Shown here one piece after another: positions 1 to 8,515 of a stretch of DNA of 64,000 nucleotides. Position numbers and translations under genes: made by a program. The notes under the pieces were generated by a model. The model was not told where the DNA came from, made no database searches, and saw nothing but the letters and a program-made list of their open reading frames with translations. Source of the stretch: Clostridiales bacterium (lineage in GTDB: Bacteria; Bacillota; Clostridia; Oscillospirales; Oscillospiraceae); contig SFLH01000008.1 of assembly GCA_004554585.1 (NCBI GenBank), positions 21,373 through 85,372 of the forward strand, in the 5' to 3' direction. The first letter of the stretch is position 1; each line of letters starts with the position of its first letter.

Positions 1-1653
1 CATGCGCAGCCGTTTCCAGACCGAGCGGGAAATGGGGCGGGCCCCGGAAGAGGAGAGAACGGTACGGCCCTTCTCATCCAATAATGTCAGGCTGATAGGG
101 GCGGAAGCAAACAGGCGCTGGTATTGGATATTGACCGGGATCATCCCTGCACGGAGTACCGTTTCAAAGAACAAAACGGAGAGCAGGCAGACGCAGACTG
201 TTGGGTCACTCTCCCACACCGGCGGCACCCGCTTGATATAGGCAACAAGGTAGGCCAGCAATCCCGCACAGAACATCAGCGGGAGGATGCGGCCTCTCCA
301 ATAGGGGCTCCTGCGCCCCTGACGGAGCAAGTTCCGCAGGGCAGCGGCCAGGAGCAAGAGGGAAAAGGCAGCCACGATCCAGAATCCCGGACCGTAATAA
401 TAATCCGAGGACCAGTTCCCGCCCGGTACAAAGCGGAATACCAACTGATGAAGATCATTGGTCAGCACCAGCAGCACCGAAAGCACATAGCCGACGAGAG
501 GCGGCCAGAGAGGACACAGCAATCGTTTTTCTCCCTCTTTCCCTTTCAGGATCTCCGTCAGATACAACAGGGCCACCGGCAGGGCCAACTGGAAGAGATA
601 GTAGCCATACCAGCACATCCGGCACAGCGTTCCTTCCACCAGCAACTGATACTTGAACAGCCGCAGCAGCAGCCACCCCACCATCAGCCAGCTTATCACG
701 CCGACGACCCGGCGGACATCATGGCGGGTCACACGGTGAGATACCGTTCCTCTCCACAGCAGTATGGCAGTGGAAACCAGCACAGCAGACAGAATATGCT
801 CTCTGAGATCTGCTGTGGTATAGAGCCGGGTATGGAAAACCTGTCGGCGCAGATCTCGGCTGCTGTCTCTGGTGAGTTCCAGAAACCGGTCATAGTCTTC
901 CTCTCCCAGCAGATGGGCTGCCCGATAATCCTGCGGAAAGCCTTCCGGCCTGTCCCCATTCGCCAGAGGCAGACCCGCAGACAAAAGCGCTGCATCGAAT
1001 CCAGATTCCAATGCCAGCGGGACCTCCGAGAGGATCCCCATGCGATACGATACTGTCCCTTCCACAGGCACAATGATCTCATAGTTTCCCCCATCCTGAT
1101 TCCAGGCGGCGGCTTCGTAGTCCAGGCAGAGCAAAACAGGGGCATCCGACTCGTTCAGCTCAAATCCTCCGTTTCGATAGAGGTCTTCCAGAAAAACCAA
1201 GGCATCCTGCTTTGTAGGCTCCTTTCGGTCCAGCCCGTAGGACAACGCACCCATGGCCAGCATATTGCGGATGACGGAATTGCTGTTCATACCAACAGGG
1301 ACTTGGCTCTCCCGAAGGCTGTTCCAGCCGGTGATGACGGCGTCCGTCCGTGTGCGATCCACTGCCAGAACCACCGTGGCCGCTACATGAGGATACCAAT
1401 ACCGGCCAACGCCACGGTCCATCGCCGGGATCGCCTGCACATCAAAGCAGGCTACCGCATTGCCCCGGGACACCTCCACGTAGAGGGTATCCTCTGCATC
1501 CTGGAGCGTATAGCCGGAGAGGAACGGAAGCAGCGCCGTGCTGTATGTCGCGGAGCCCTCTGCCGCGGAAATCAATCGTCCTCCAGACGTTGCCGTGCTG
1601 CATCCGGTCAGCAGCAGACACAGCAGGAGGAATAACGACCATCGCCTCTTCAT
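1..1653 (-). CDS. Lipoprotein-anchored 7TM sensor protein (C-terminus beyond the window)
   Basis: The minus-strand frame is open from an ATG at 1653 to the window edge (551 codons, no stop), so the gene is incomplete. Residues 1-18 form a lipoprotein signal (LLLTGC, Cys18). About 260 extracytoplasmic residues follow, then roughly seven hydrophobic segments between residues 284 and 510, then a short cytoplasmic start reading ISLTLLDEKGRTVLSSS, which resembles the opening of a PAS-like sensor module. The layout recalls 7TM sensor kinases with an N-terminal ligand-binding ectodomain; the output domain is not visible, so kinase versus other output is unknown. It overlaps the stop of the zinc-ribbon gene by ATGA, implying translational coupling. 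Confidence 0.75.
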   Translation of the reverse strand, partial: MKRRWSLFLLLCLLLTGCSTATSGGRLISAAEGSATYSTALLPFLSGYTLQDAEDTLYVEVSRGNAVACFDVQAIPAMDRGVGRYWYPHVAATVVLAVDRTRTDAVITGWNSLRESQVPVGMNSNSVIRNMLAMGALSYGLDRKEPTKQDALVFLEDLYRNGGFELNESDAPVLLCLDYEAAAWNQDGGNYEIIVPVEGTVSYRMGILSEVPLALESGFDAALLSAGLPLANGDRPEGFPQDYRAAHLLGEEDYDRFLELTRDSSRDLRRQVFHTRLYTTADLREHILSAVLVSTAILLWRGTVSHRVTRHDVRRVVGVISWLMVGWLLLRLFKYQLLVEGTLCRMCWYGYYLFQLALPVALLYLTEILKGKEGEKRLLCPLWPPLVGYVLSVLLVLTNDLHQLVFRFVPGGNWSSDYYYGPGFWIVAAFSLLLLAAALRNLLRQGRRSPYWRGRILPLMFCAGLLAYLVAYIKRVPPVWESDPTVCVCLLSVLFFETVLRAGMIPVNIQYQRLFASAPISLTLLDEKGRTVLSSSGARPISRSVWKRLRM

Positions 1654-2003
1654 GGCGCCACCGGCTCTCCAGACTCCTTCATGCGCGCGGCACACTCCCG
1701 GCACAAATCCATCTCATCGCAGATGAGGAAGCAGGCGTCACAAACCAGACGCCGGCAGATGGGACATTGGCTGAATCGCTCCCTGGCCTCCTGGCCGGCC
1801 GTTAACCGGGCCCGCTGTTTCTCCCGCTGGTAGATCGCATCATAGAGTTCCTTCTTTTCCCGGTACTCAGCTGCCTGTGCCGCTTTGGAAAACGGGATAC
1901 TGCTGCTGTACCAAAATTCTCCGCACACCTCACAGCGAATGGAAAAACAGAAATACTGGGGTGTGGAGGAATCCTCAAGATGGCTGGACAACAGTTGGAT
2001 CAT
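1650..2003 (-). CDS. Small zinc-ribbon-like cytoplasmic protein
   Basis: This 117-residue protein has no signal peptide. It contains paired cysteine knuckles: CEVCG near residue 25 and a C-terminal cluster CPICRRLVCDACF..CDEMDLCREC at about 80-105, suggesting two structural zinc sites. The middle is charged and probably helical (EYREKKELYDAIYQREKQRARL). A strong AAGGAGG lies 8 bases before the ATG, and a 26-bp perfect palindrome lies just upstream. The stop overlaps the start of the lipoprotein/7TM sensor, so the two are probably one operon. I do not recognise a specific family; a regulatory or adaptor role for the sensor is only inference. Confidence 0.65.
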   Translation of the reverse strand: MIQLLSSHLEDSSTPQYFCFSIRCEVCGEFWYSSSIPFSKAAQAAEYREKKELYDAIYQREKQRARLTAGQEARERFSQCPICRRLVCDACFLICDEMDLCRECAARMKESGEPVAP

Positions 2004-2023
2004 ATTGCACGCCTCCTTCCATT

Positions 2024-2049
2024 CCTACTCCTGTTATAACAGGAGTAGG
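2024..2049. promoter_or_regulatory. Perfect 26-bp palindrome upstream of the zinc-ribbon/sensor operon
   Basis: Arms CCTACTCCTG and CAGGAGTAGG flank a self-complementary TTATAA, giving a perfect 26-bp palindrome 21 bases upstream of the minus-strand start at 2003. Just beyond it, TCCATTGG occurs twice in the same orientation (about 2065 and 2090), 25 bp apart. The placement fits an operator or activator site; the binding protein is unknown. It could also be an RNA hairpin in the leader. Confidence 0.5.
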
Positions 2050-2107
2050 GCCCAGTGTATATGGTCCATTGGATACTTTTGAGAAAGATATCCATTGGAG
2101 CATAGAG

Positions 2108-2145
2108 AAAGCGCACAAAACCGCTTTCCTGGTTTTGTGCGCTTT
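2108..2145 (-). terminator. Hairpin after the membrane LuxR gene
   Basis: A 15-bp perfect inverted repeat (AAAGCGCACAAAACC / GGTTTTGTGCGCTTT, loop 2123-2130) lies 20 bases past the stop of the LuxR-type gene. The following T-tract on the minus strand is weak (TTTCTCT), so it may slow rather than fully stop transcription. Confidence 0.55.
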
Positions 2146-2165
2146 GCTATACTGGGGGACTGGTT

Positions 2166-3758
2166 TTAGAAAAGCTCCTGAAGCCTTCCGCAACGGCGAA
2201 GAAGATCAATGTACAGCATCAGTTCATCCCGAGATGCTACGCCCAGTTTCCCGTAGATGCTGCGGTTGTGTTTTCGGACTGTGCTCATACTGATAAACGC
2301 CAGATCCGGGATCTCCGCAATCTCGTGCCCATCCATGTAATATCGGAGAATATTCCGCTCCGCCTCTGTCAGCAGATCTTTGCGCGCGATAAACTGATCA
2401 AAAAGTTCTGCAATGTTGGGCGGAAGCTCTCCCTGCTCCAGCCGCTGGTTCCGCGCTCTGGCGTTCAGAAACTCTGCCAGTTCATCCACCTCCGAAATTC
2501 CGGAGGATAGCCCCTGCTCTGGCAGTTCTTCCTGTTGGAACCGCTTCAGGCTGTCGGTGATGGGCCGGACAAACCGCCGCGCCAGGAAGAAGGAAAGCGC
2601 CAACAGCACCAGGAGCAGCACCAACGCCGCGATGACCCATGTCTTCTGTACGTCGGCTGTGTATGCGGCATAGCTGTCCTGAGGAACAAGGATCGCGACA
2701 GCCCAGGCAGTATCCTCTGCTTCCCCCTTGGAGAGCGGTATGGTTTGGTGCAGGCCAATATATCGATCGGTGCCGGTATCATATTCATGATAGTATCGCC
2801 CCTGATGGATGCGGAGGGCCTCCTGGCCATCTAAGTAGGTGCCATTGACGCTGCCAACCAGCCCTTCCGAAAGTAGGAGACGGCTGTCCTGGACAGGAGC
2901 CAACACAGTAACTGCAGAGCCGAATTGTCCCTCCACGGTGGGATAAGATAATTGGAAGTACAGGGCGCTGATCTCGACGCCACAGATACCATATACGGTC
3001 CCATCACTGCCTACAATGGGGACGCACAGCAGCATAGCGGATTCCCAGGTATCCTTCAGATCAATCCGATGGGACCAGAAATAGCGTTCCGCAGGCCGCT
3101 CCAGAGGCGCATCCATCAGTTCCCGGCTGCCTGGGATCTGATCGGTGTCAAATTCCAGATTCCATCGGTTGTGCAATTCCAGGTCCTTTTGCCGGGCAAT
3201 ATCCGGGATCCCGCGGAAGTAGACCACGGTAGGGGTAACCGGGCTGCTGGCACTGAGGTTGGAATAGCGTAGGTGGATGCCGCTCCTGGAGTGATCTGCC
3301 ACCGCCAAAGCGGTGTTGGCCGTGGCGTTCAAAATCGCATACGCACCATTGCAATTGGCCGTCTGGAGCGTCGCATTGATCAGCGGGTACATGATCTCCT
3401 GCAGCTTTAGCAGCCGCTGCGGATCATCGTTGACCTGCTGCAGGGAGATGCCCTCCTGGACCAGCGCCCCTTCCACCTCACGACTCAGTTCTTTGGAGAG
3501 ATGCAAGCTCTGGGCAGTCAGGCGATCCAGATGATTCACCAGGTTGTCTTGCGTATTTTTCAGGTGGAGTTCCAGCACTTCATGAAGCTGCTCATCGTTC
3601 CGGGAAAAGGCCCCAGCAACGGACAGAAGGAGGATCACCGCCGCAAAGACCACCAAGATCATAGAAACCCAGTAGAGCATCAATTTTCTCTGCATGCCCA
3701 CGCTCTGCTTTTTGGCAAAAGCGTTCAAAGCCCGGATCTCCTTCAGTTTATTCCGCAC
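2166..3758 (-). CDS. Membrane-tethered sensor with LuxR-type HTH output
   Basis: This 530-residue protein starts at GTG with AGGAGG 7 bases upstream. A first transmembrane helix spans about residues 27-50. An extracytoplasmic domain of about 340 residues resembles a double-Cache ligand-binding fold (for example WESAMLLCVPIVGSDGTVYGI). A second helix covers about 393-415, then a short linker, then a LuxR/GerE-type helix-turn-helix at about 463-530 (LTEAERNILRYYMDGHEIAEI..FISMSTVRKHNRSIYGKLGV). This is a one-component transmembrane transcription factor. It lies 21 bases after the solute-binding lipoprotein gene, so the two are co-transcribed; the binding protein may present ligand to the sensor (inference). 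Confidence 0.8.
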   Translation of the reverse strand: MRNKLKEIRALNAFAKKQSVGMQRKLMLYWVSMILVVFAAVILLLSVAGAFSRNDEQLHEVLELHLKNTQDNLVNHLDRLTAQSLHLSKELSREVEGALVQEGISLQQVNDDPQRLLKLQEIMYPLINATLQTANCNGAYAILNATANTALAVADHSRSGIHLRYSNLSASSPVTPTVVYFRGIPDIARQKDLELHNRWNLEFDTDQIPGSRELMDAPLERPAERYFWSHRIDLKDTWESAMLLCVPIVGSDGTVYGICGVEISALYFQLSYPTVEGQFGSAVTVLAPVQDSRLLLSEGLVGSVNGTYLDGQEALRIHQGRYYHEYDTGTDRYIGLHQTIPLSKGEAEDTAWAVAILVPQDSYAAYTADVQKTWVIAALVLLLVLLALSFFLARRFVRPITDSLKRFQQEELPEQGLSSGISEVDELAEFLNARARNQRLEQGELPPNIAELFDQFIARKDLLTEAERNILRYYMDGHEIAEIPDLAFISMSTVRKHNRSIYGKLGVASRDELMLYIDLLRRCGRLQELF

Positions 3759-3779
3759 GGTGTTACCTCCTCTCCTGTA

Positions 3780-5144
3780 TTATCGCTCCATAATCTCCCG
3801 GAAATCCTGGAACCGCTCTGCACTGATTTGTTCCAGCCCCGTCTCCCCGGCATCCAGATAATCCTGGCGGCCCAGTGCAAGCTGCGCCCGCACATGGTCT
3901 TCCAGCATTGTTTCCAGGCTCAGATAAGTCTCCAACTGCGGCGGCACATAGAATTCATAGTTCGTTTGGGTGTCCAGATATGCCTGATAGAGCGAGGCAT
4001 ATTTCGCGCTCTCCAGTCCCGCAATGGCCTTCGGCAGTTCGTCTTCAAACGCACTCCGGGTCACCGGCATGTAGCCCGTTCGGGTTACAAACTCCACATT
4101 ATGTTCCGGTTCGGTCAGCCATTTCAGGAAGGTCACAGCGGCCTGCTCCCGCTCCGGGGTAGAGCGCACGGTGCAGAAACCTGCCCCCCTCTGCATCACT
4201 AATTTTTCCCCATTCTCAAAGACCGGACAGGGGCGGGAGATGATGGTGATATCCTCGGATGTATTATCTGGGTACGTCACAACATCGCTATAATAAAGGA
4301 TACTGGCTGAGGAAGCCACACTGACAATGCTGTCACCCGTGCGGAGGGACGCCGTGGCATAACCGCCCTGGAGCCAGACACCCCCTTGAAGTGCAGCCTG
4401 CGCCAGCGGTTCCCACGCCACCTGAAATGCAGGACCAAAGGCCAGTTTGTTCCCCCGGAAAAAGTCCTCACCCAGAGATTCTGCCCCTATCTGGAAATAG
4501 TTGAAGTAGTAGTCGTGGACAAACATAGACTTGGCATCCCCTGGAATATCCGGTGTCTGCTCGTCGGTCCAGTCCGCATAGATCTCTGCTGCCCGGAAAA
4601 GCCCCTCCCAGGTATCCAGATCCTCCATCGTGACACCGGTAGCTTGCGAGAAACGGTCAAAGATCGTCTGATTGATAAACATGATCTCTGTGGATTTCGC
4701 CACGGGAAGGATCACCAAGCGGTCGTTTACCGTCCCCTCTTCTACGAAAGCCGGGAGGAAAGCGGACAGTTCTTCCTCGCTGAAGTAGTCCCGATAATCC
4801 ACTAAAATGCTGTCATCGGGCAGCGCCATCACGGTCTTTGGATAGGAGATAAAGAGATCGGGCAACTCTGAGGCACCCGGCTCTCCATTGGCAGCCGCCA
4901 GCACCAGTTCGTGAATCGTATTGGTGTTGGAGACAGAGGTAACCTGCACATTGATCTGCTGCTCTTTTCCCACAGTCTGGTTAAACTGATCGATCAGGTC
5001 GTTGAGAGGAGAATCCGCCTGTCCACCATAGACGTGCCAGACTGTAATGGTTGTTGGTGTTTCTTCGTTTTTCACTGTGCCGGAACAGCCTGTGCAAAGA
5101 AATAATATGACAAGTAGCAAAAAGAAGAACTTTCGATGTTGCAT
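3780..5144 (-). CDS. Orphan family-1 extracellular solute-binding lipoprotein
   Basis: This 454-residue protein has a lipoprotein signal (LFLCTGCSG, Cys20) followed by a family-1 ABC solute-binding fold, recognised from ITVWHVYGGQADSPLNDLIDQFN near the mature N-terminus and the C-terminal FLKWLTEPEHNVEFVTRTGYMPV motif; sugar-type ligands are usual for the family. GAGGAGG precedes the ATG. No permease or ATPase genes are adjacent. Instead it is followed at 21 bases by a membrane LuxR regulator, which suggests a sensory rather than uptake role. A promoter -10 (5240-5245) and an ACTACCC dyad lie upstream. Confidence 0.82.
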   Translation of the reverse strand: MQHRKFFFLLLVILFLCTGCSGTVKNEETPTTITVWHVYGGQADSPLNDLIDQFNQTVGKEQQINVQVTSVSNTNTIHELVLAAANGEPGASELPDLFISYPKTVMALPDDSILVDYRDYFSEEELSAFLPAFVEEGTVNDRLVILPVAKSTEIMFINQTIFDRFSQATGVTMEDLDTWEGLFRAAEIYADWTDEQTPDIPGDAKSMFVHDYYFNYFQIGAESLGEDFFRGNKLAFGPAFQVAWEPLAQAALQGGVWLQGGYATASLRTGDSIVSVASSASILYYSDVVTYPDNTSEDITIISRPCPVFENGEKLVMQRGAGFCTVRSTPEREQAAVTFLKWLTEPEHNVEFVTRTGYMPVTRSAFEDELPKAIAGLESAKYASLYQAYLDTQTNYEFYVPPQLETYLSLETMLEDHVRAQLALGRQDYLDAGETGLEQISAERFQDFREIMER

Positions 5145-5239
5145 ATCGCCATCCCCTCCTCGTACGTTTGCTTATATCACAAACAGACAACAACTTCCGA
5201 GAACCTCTGCTTTCTATTTGATGAAAACTATTGCCTTTT

Positions 5240-5285
5240 AGTATAGCACAAATCTTTTTCCCCTTCACTACCCGTAGTGGGTAGT
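5240..5285 (-). promoter_or_regulatory. Promoter with ACTACCC-N5-GGGTAGT dyad for the binding-protein operon
   Basis: The minus strand carries a TATACT -10 (5240-5245). An inverted repeat ACTACCC (5267-5273), GTAGT, GGGTAGT (5279-5285) spans and lies upstream of the -35 position. A dyad of about 20 bp there suits a LuxR-type regulator such as the one encoded by the second gene of this operon; that link is inference. From 5286 to 5497 the DNA is AT-rich and I see no gene, only a 14-bp palindrome AAAAACCGGTTTTT at 5423-5436. Confidence 0.5.
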
Positions 5286-5497
5286 CTGTTATATACTATT
5301 ATAACATCTCAGTGCCAACATTGGTCACAATATATAATTTGCTCCTCATTACTATATTTTCCCTTATTTTTCCCTTTAGTCGAAATTTTCTGCCAGTGCA
5401 TAGCAGCACCAGACAAGAAAGAAAAAACCGGTTTTTGTTGAGAAATGGGTCTTTTGTTTGGGTCGGGTGTAACTATCCCCAAATGGTTGATTTTACC

Positions 5498-5727
5498 GGA
5501 CCCGAACAATGCTCTGGCGCTACGCTGGTGAGCCTGTCCCCACCGCCTTTCTGGATGCCTACGGGGACGCTGCGTCGGTCACTTCCTACGCCCAGCAACC
5601 TATGGCCTGGGCAGTGGGGGCCGGCCTGATCCAGGGCATCACTGGGGACACCCTCCGTCCCCAGGGCCAGGCTAGCAGAGTCCAGGTTTCTACCATCCTG
5701 CAGCGGTTTATAGAGACATTCAACTGA
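5498..5727 (+). pseudogene. Decayed 3' end of an SLH-domain surface protein
   Basis: The reading frame TRTMLWRYAGEP is the end of one S-layer homology repeat, followed by a complete one (DAASVTSYAQQPMAWAVGAG and LIQGITGDTLRPQGQASRVQ, then VSTILQRF) and a stop. Everything 5' of it is missing: no start codon with a ribosome site and no signal peptide are present. A strong hairpin follows at 5744. This is the C-terminal anchor of a lost cell-wall protein, left behind by a deletion. The intact context for such an anchor is visible at the right end of this window. Confidence 0.75.
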
Positions 5728-5743
5728 TCTTTTTCTAAGTAAA

Positions 5744-5774
5744 CAAGGGCGGAAGTGTACTGCTTCCGCCCTTG
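5744..5774. terminator. Hairpin terminator after the SLH remnant
   Basis: A perfect 12-bp stem (CAAGGGCGGAAG / CTTCCGCCCTTG) has a 7-base loop. It lies 17 bases past the stop of the SLH fragment and is probably the original terminator of the lost surface-protein gene. Confidence 0.6.
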
Positions 5775-5901
5775 CTTATTATCTTTATCACTCAAATAGT
5801 TTGCATACATCGCATTCCTATACTCTGGCAACGGTTGCTCTTTGTACGGGATACTTTCTACTCCTGTAAAGTCGATATCGATTCGGAAACTTACGTTCTG
5901 A

Positions 5902-6165
5902 TCATTGAAATGTGTCCGCTCGTGTGTGCCGCAAAATAACATCACCCCAGGCAGCGTCGAAGGAGAGGGCGCAGGTTTTGTAGTCCCGCTGCACGCAGTA
6001 GATGGGCAGCTGCCGCTGGGTGGACGAGGCAGAGACGTAGGCAGGCAGATTGGTGAGCAGGCACAGGGCGCACACACACAGCACCGCGCCGGGAATGGCC
6101 AGCCACCGCTTGCGCAGCAGCAGGACCCGCCCCTCTTTGGCAGAGACCTTGAAACGATTTTTCAT
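5902..6165 (-). pseudogene. Truncated sporulation-type polysaccharide deacetylase (PdaB-like)
   Basis: The 87-residue frame has a signal anchor (WLAIPGAVLCVCALCLLTNL) and then LPIYCVQRDYKTCALSFDAAWGD, which is the conserved start of the PdaB-like NodB-homology deacetylases. After AWGD the sequence changes to unrelated residues and stops, so the catalytic domain with its metal site is gone. AAAGGA precedes the start. The downstream sequence (5780-5900) is noticeably AT-richer and has an open frame without recognisable homology. Together with the neighbouring SLH remnant this marks a deletion scar. Confidence 0.7.
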
Positions 6166-6366
6166 GATGATCCCGTCCTTTCTATCAGTCTATGGATATG
6201 CGCGGCGGCGGAGATCATGCCTGTTCCGTGCAGGATTTCTCGCAATCTTTCCCGGAAAACAAAAGAATTTGCAAGAGTTTCGTCGGAATCCATTGCAGTT
6301 TCCCGAAAACTACGGTATAATGCTTCTTAAAGTTTCAAAAGGGGCGGTGGACAGGAAGCTTGTCTA

Positions 6367-6395
6367 TTGACTTGTCACCTGTTCCGGCATATAAT
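6367..6395 (+). promoter_or_regulatory. Sigma-A promoter of pncB-niaR
   Basis: TTGACT (6367-6372) and TATAAT (6390-6395) are separated by 17 bp. The -35 sits in TGTCTATTGACTTGTCACCTG, which shares TGTC/TTGAC/ACCTGT elements with the palindrome at 8542 and so may be a weaker NiaR site; that is inference. Confidence 0.75.
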
Positions 6396-6414
6396 AAATC
6401 GATTTTTCCCGGCC

Positions 6415-6465
6415 GGTCCGCCCCGGGTCCGCAGAGTGCGGACCTCTTGGATTCCCGGGCGGCCC
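6415..6465 (+). other. Structured 5' leader of pncB
   Basis: The roughly 100-base leader can fold into GGTCCGC-AGAGT-GCGGACC (6426-6444) inside an outer CCGCCC (6418) / GGGCGG (6457) pairing. No T-run follows, so it is not an obvious terminator. It may affect pncB translation or mRNA stability; I cannot match it to a known riboswitch. Confidence 0.35.
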
Positions 6466-6499
6466 CGCCGCCTCATTCATGAAAACAGAGGATCTTGCT

Positions 6500-7960
6500 A
6501 TGAACACGAACAAGAAACTGAACATGACCATGCTGTGCGATTTTTATGAGCTGACCATGGGCAACGGCTATTTTAAGGCCGGCTATAAAGATCGGATCAC
6601 CCACTTCGATCTCTTTTTCCGCAGCGTCCCTGACAAGGGCGGCTATGCCATCGCGGCGGGCCTGGAACAGGTCATCGAGTACATCCAGGACCTGCACTTT
6701 GAGCCGGAAGATATTGAATATCTCCGGGGCCGGAAGATGTTTGACGAAGAATTTCTGGACTACCTGGCCAACTTCCGCTTCACCGGCGACATCTTCGCCG
6801 TGCCGGAGGGCACCCCCGTCTTCCCCAACGAGCCCATCCTCACCGTGCGGGCCCCCGCCATCCAGACCCAGCTGCTGGAGACCTATCTGCTGCTGACCAT
6901 CAACCACCAGAGCCTCATCGCCACCAAGGCCAACCGCATCGTCCGGGCAGCCCGGGGGCGGACGGTGCTGGAATTCGGCTCCCGCCGGGCCCAGGGCTCC
7001 AGCGGCGCCATTGACGGGGCCCGGGCCGCCTTCATCGGCGGCTGCAAGGGCACTGCCTGCACCATCTCCGACCAGCTCTACGGCGTCCCCGCCGGCGGCA
7101 CCATGGCCCACGCCTGGGTGCAGACCTTCGACAGCCAGTACGACGCCTTCCGGGCCTACTGCGAGATCTACCCCGACAACCCCGTGCTGCTGGTGGACAC
7201 CTACAACACCCTGAAAAGCGGCATTCCCGACGCCATCCGGGCCTTCAACGACGTGCTCAAGCCCCGGGGCCTGACCAAGTGCGGCATCCGCCTGGACTCC
7301 GGCGACATGGCCTACCTCACCCGGGAGGCCCGCAAAATGCTGGATGAGGCAGGTTGGACGGAATGTAAGATTACCGTCTCCAACTCCTTGGACGAGATCA
7401 TCATCCAGGACCTTTTGCTCCAAGGGGCAAAGATCGACGCCTTCGGCGTGGGTGAGCGGCTGATCACCGCCCGCAGCGAGCCCGTTTTTGGCGGCGTGTA
7501 CAAGCTGGTGGCCTACGAGGACGACCAGGGCAATGTCATTCCCAAGATCAAGCTCAGCGAGAACGTGTCCAAGATCACTACCCCCCAATACAAGCGGCTC
7601 TTCCGCCTGTATGAGCAAGAGTCGGGCAAGGCCATCGGCGACTGGCTGTGCACCTACGACGAGGATATCGACAGTAACCGCAACCCCGACGGCAGCCTGA
7701 CCATTTTCGACCCCGACGCCACCTGGAAGAAAAAGACCATCTACAGCTTCACCGCCCGGGAGCTCCAGGAGCCCATCTTCCTGGGGGGCAAACTGGTCTA
7801 TCGGATGCCCACCTTGGAGGAGATCCAGGCCTACTGCGCCCAGCAGATGGATACCCTCTGGGATGAGGTCAAGCGGTTCGACAACCCCCACAACTACTAT
7901 GTGGATCTCTCCCAGAAGCTCTGGGACATCAAGTATGACCTGATCATGCACAACAAGTAA
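6500..7960 (+). CDS. pncB: Nicotinate phosphoribosyltransferase
   Basis: The enzyme joins nicotinate and PRPP to give nicotinate mononucleotide, the entry step of the Preiss-Handler NAD salvage route, in the cytoplasm. The 486-residue product shows the family hallmarks: MLCDFYELTMGNGYF at the N-terminus, LEFGSRRAQG, VDTYNTLKSGIPDAI and the phosphate-binding region IRLDSGDMAYL, then FGVGERLITA. I chose ATG 6500 because GAGGA lies 7 bases upstream; an in-frame ATG at 6479 lacks a ribosome site. It is followed 25 bases later by niaR, the expected niacin-responsive repressor, so the pair forms a self-contained regulated salvage operon. Confidence 0.95.
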   Translation: MNTNKKLNMTMLCDFYELTMGNGYFKAGYKDRITHFDLFFRSVPDKGGYAIAAGLEQVIEYIQDLHFEPEDIEYLRGRKMFDEEFLDYLANFRFTGDIFAVPEGTPVFPNEPILTVRAPAIQTQLLETYLLLTINHQSLIATKANRIVRAARGRTVLEFGSRRAQGSSGAIDGARAAFIGGCKGTACTISDQLYGVPAGGTMAHAWVQTFDSQYDAFRAYCEIYPDNPVLLVDTYNTLKSGIPDAIRAFNDVLKPRGLTKCGIRLDSGDMAYLTREARKMLDEAGWTECKITVSNSLDEIIIQDLLLQGAKIDAFGVGERLITARSEPVFGGVYKLVAYEDDQGNVIPKIKLSENVSKITTPQYKRLFRLYEQESGKAIGDWLCTYDEDIDSNRNPDGSLTIFDPDATWKKKTIYSFTARELQEPIFLGGKLVYRMPTLEEIQAYCAQQMDTLWDEVKRFDNPHNYYVDLSQKLWDIKYDLIMHNK

Positions 7961-7985
7961 CCCCAAGGAAAGGAGCGTGGCGCCG

Positions 7986-8495
7986 ATGAAGGCCGAGGAA
8001 AGACGACAGATTATCGCCCAGATATTGACCCCCGATGCGCCCATCAGCGCCACCACCCTGGCCGGGCGATTTTCCGTCAGCCGGCAGATCATCGTGGGGG
8101 ACATTGCCCTGCTCCGGGCCAGCGGCCTGGACATCGTGGCCACCCCCCGGGGCTACCAGCTTGGAGAGTCTTCCGGCCTGCTGCGCACCGTGGCCTGCAT
8201 CCACACCGCCCAGGAGACCGAGCAGGAGCTGCTGGCCATGGTGGACAACGGCTGCACCGTCATCGACGTGGTGGTGGACCACCCTCTCTACGGCCAGATC
8301 ACCGGCCAGCTGAGCCTCTCCTCCCGCTACGACGTGCGCCAGTTCGTGGAAAAGGCCCAGCACGCCGCCCCCCTCTCCTCCCTCACCCAAGGGGTGCACC
8401 TGCACAACCTCCGCTGCCCCAGTGAGGAGGCCTTCCACCGGGTCCAAGAGGACCTGGCTGCCCTGGGGCTTCTCTACACCCAGACAAATGGGTAG
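7986..8495 (+). CDS. niaR: NiaR-type niacin-responsive transcriptional repressor
   Basis: The 169-residue protein has an N-terminal winged HTH (LAGRFSVSRQIIVGDIALLRASG) followed by a 3H domain with its three conserved histidines visible in DHPLYGQ, KAQHAAPL and VHLHNLRC. The NiaR/YrxA family represses NAD synthesis and niacin uptake genes when nicotinate is present. ATG 7986 is preferred over GTG 7977 because AGGAG ends 10 bases upstream of the former and only 1 base before the latter. A 40-bp palindrome over the next gene's promoter is its probable operator. Confidence 0.9.
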   Translation: MKAEERRQIIAQILTPDAPISATTLAGRFSVSRQIIVGDIALLRASGLDIVATPRGYQLGESSGLLRTVACIHTAQETEQELLAMVDNGCTVIDVVVDHPLYGQITGQLSLSSRYDVRQFVEKAQHAAPLSSLTQGVHLHNLRCPSEEAFHRVQEDLAALGLLYTQTNG

Positions 8496-8515
8496 GGAAA
8501 TCTGCCCGAGAGGGA

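Noticed and set aside
124..1635. 503-codon plus-strand open frame
   Set aside because: It is the antisense shadow of the lipoprotein/7TM gene; Gln/Arg/His-rich translation, no ribosome site, no domain.
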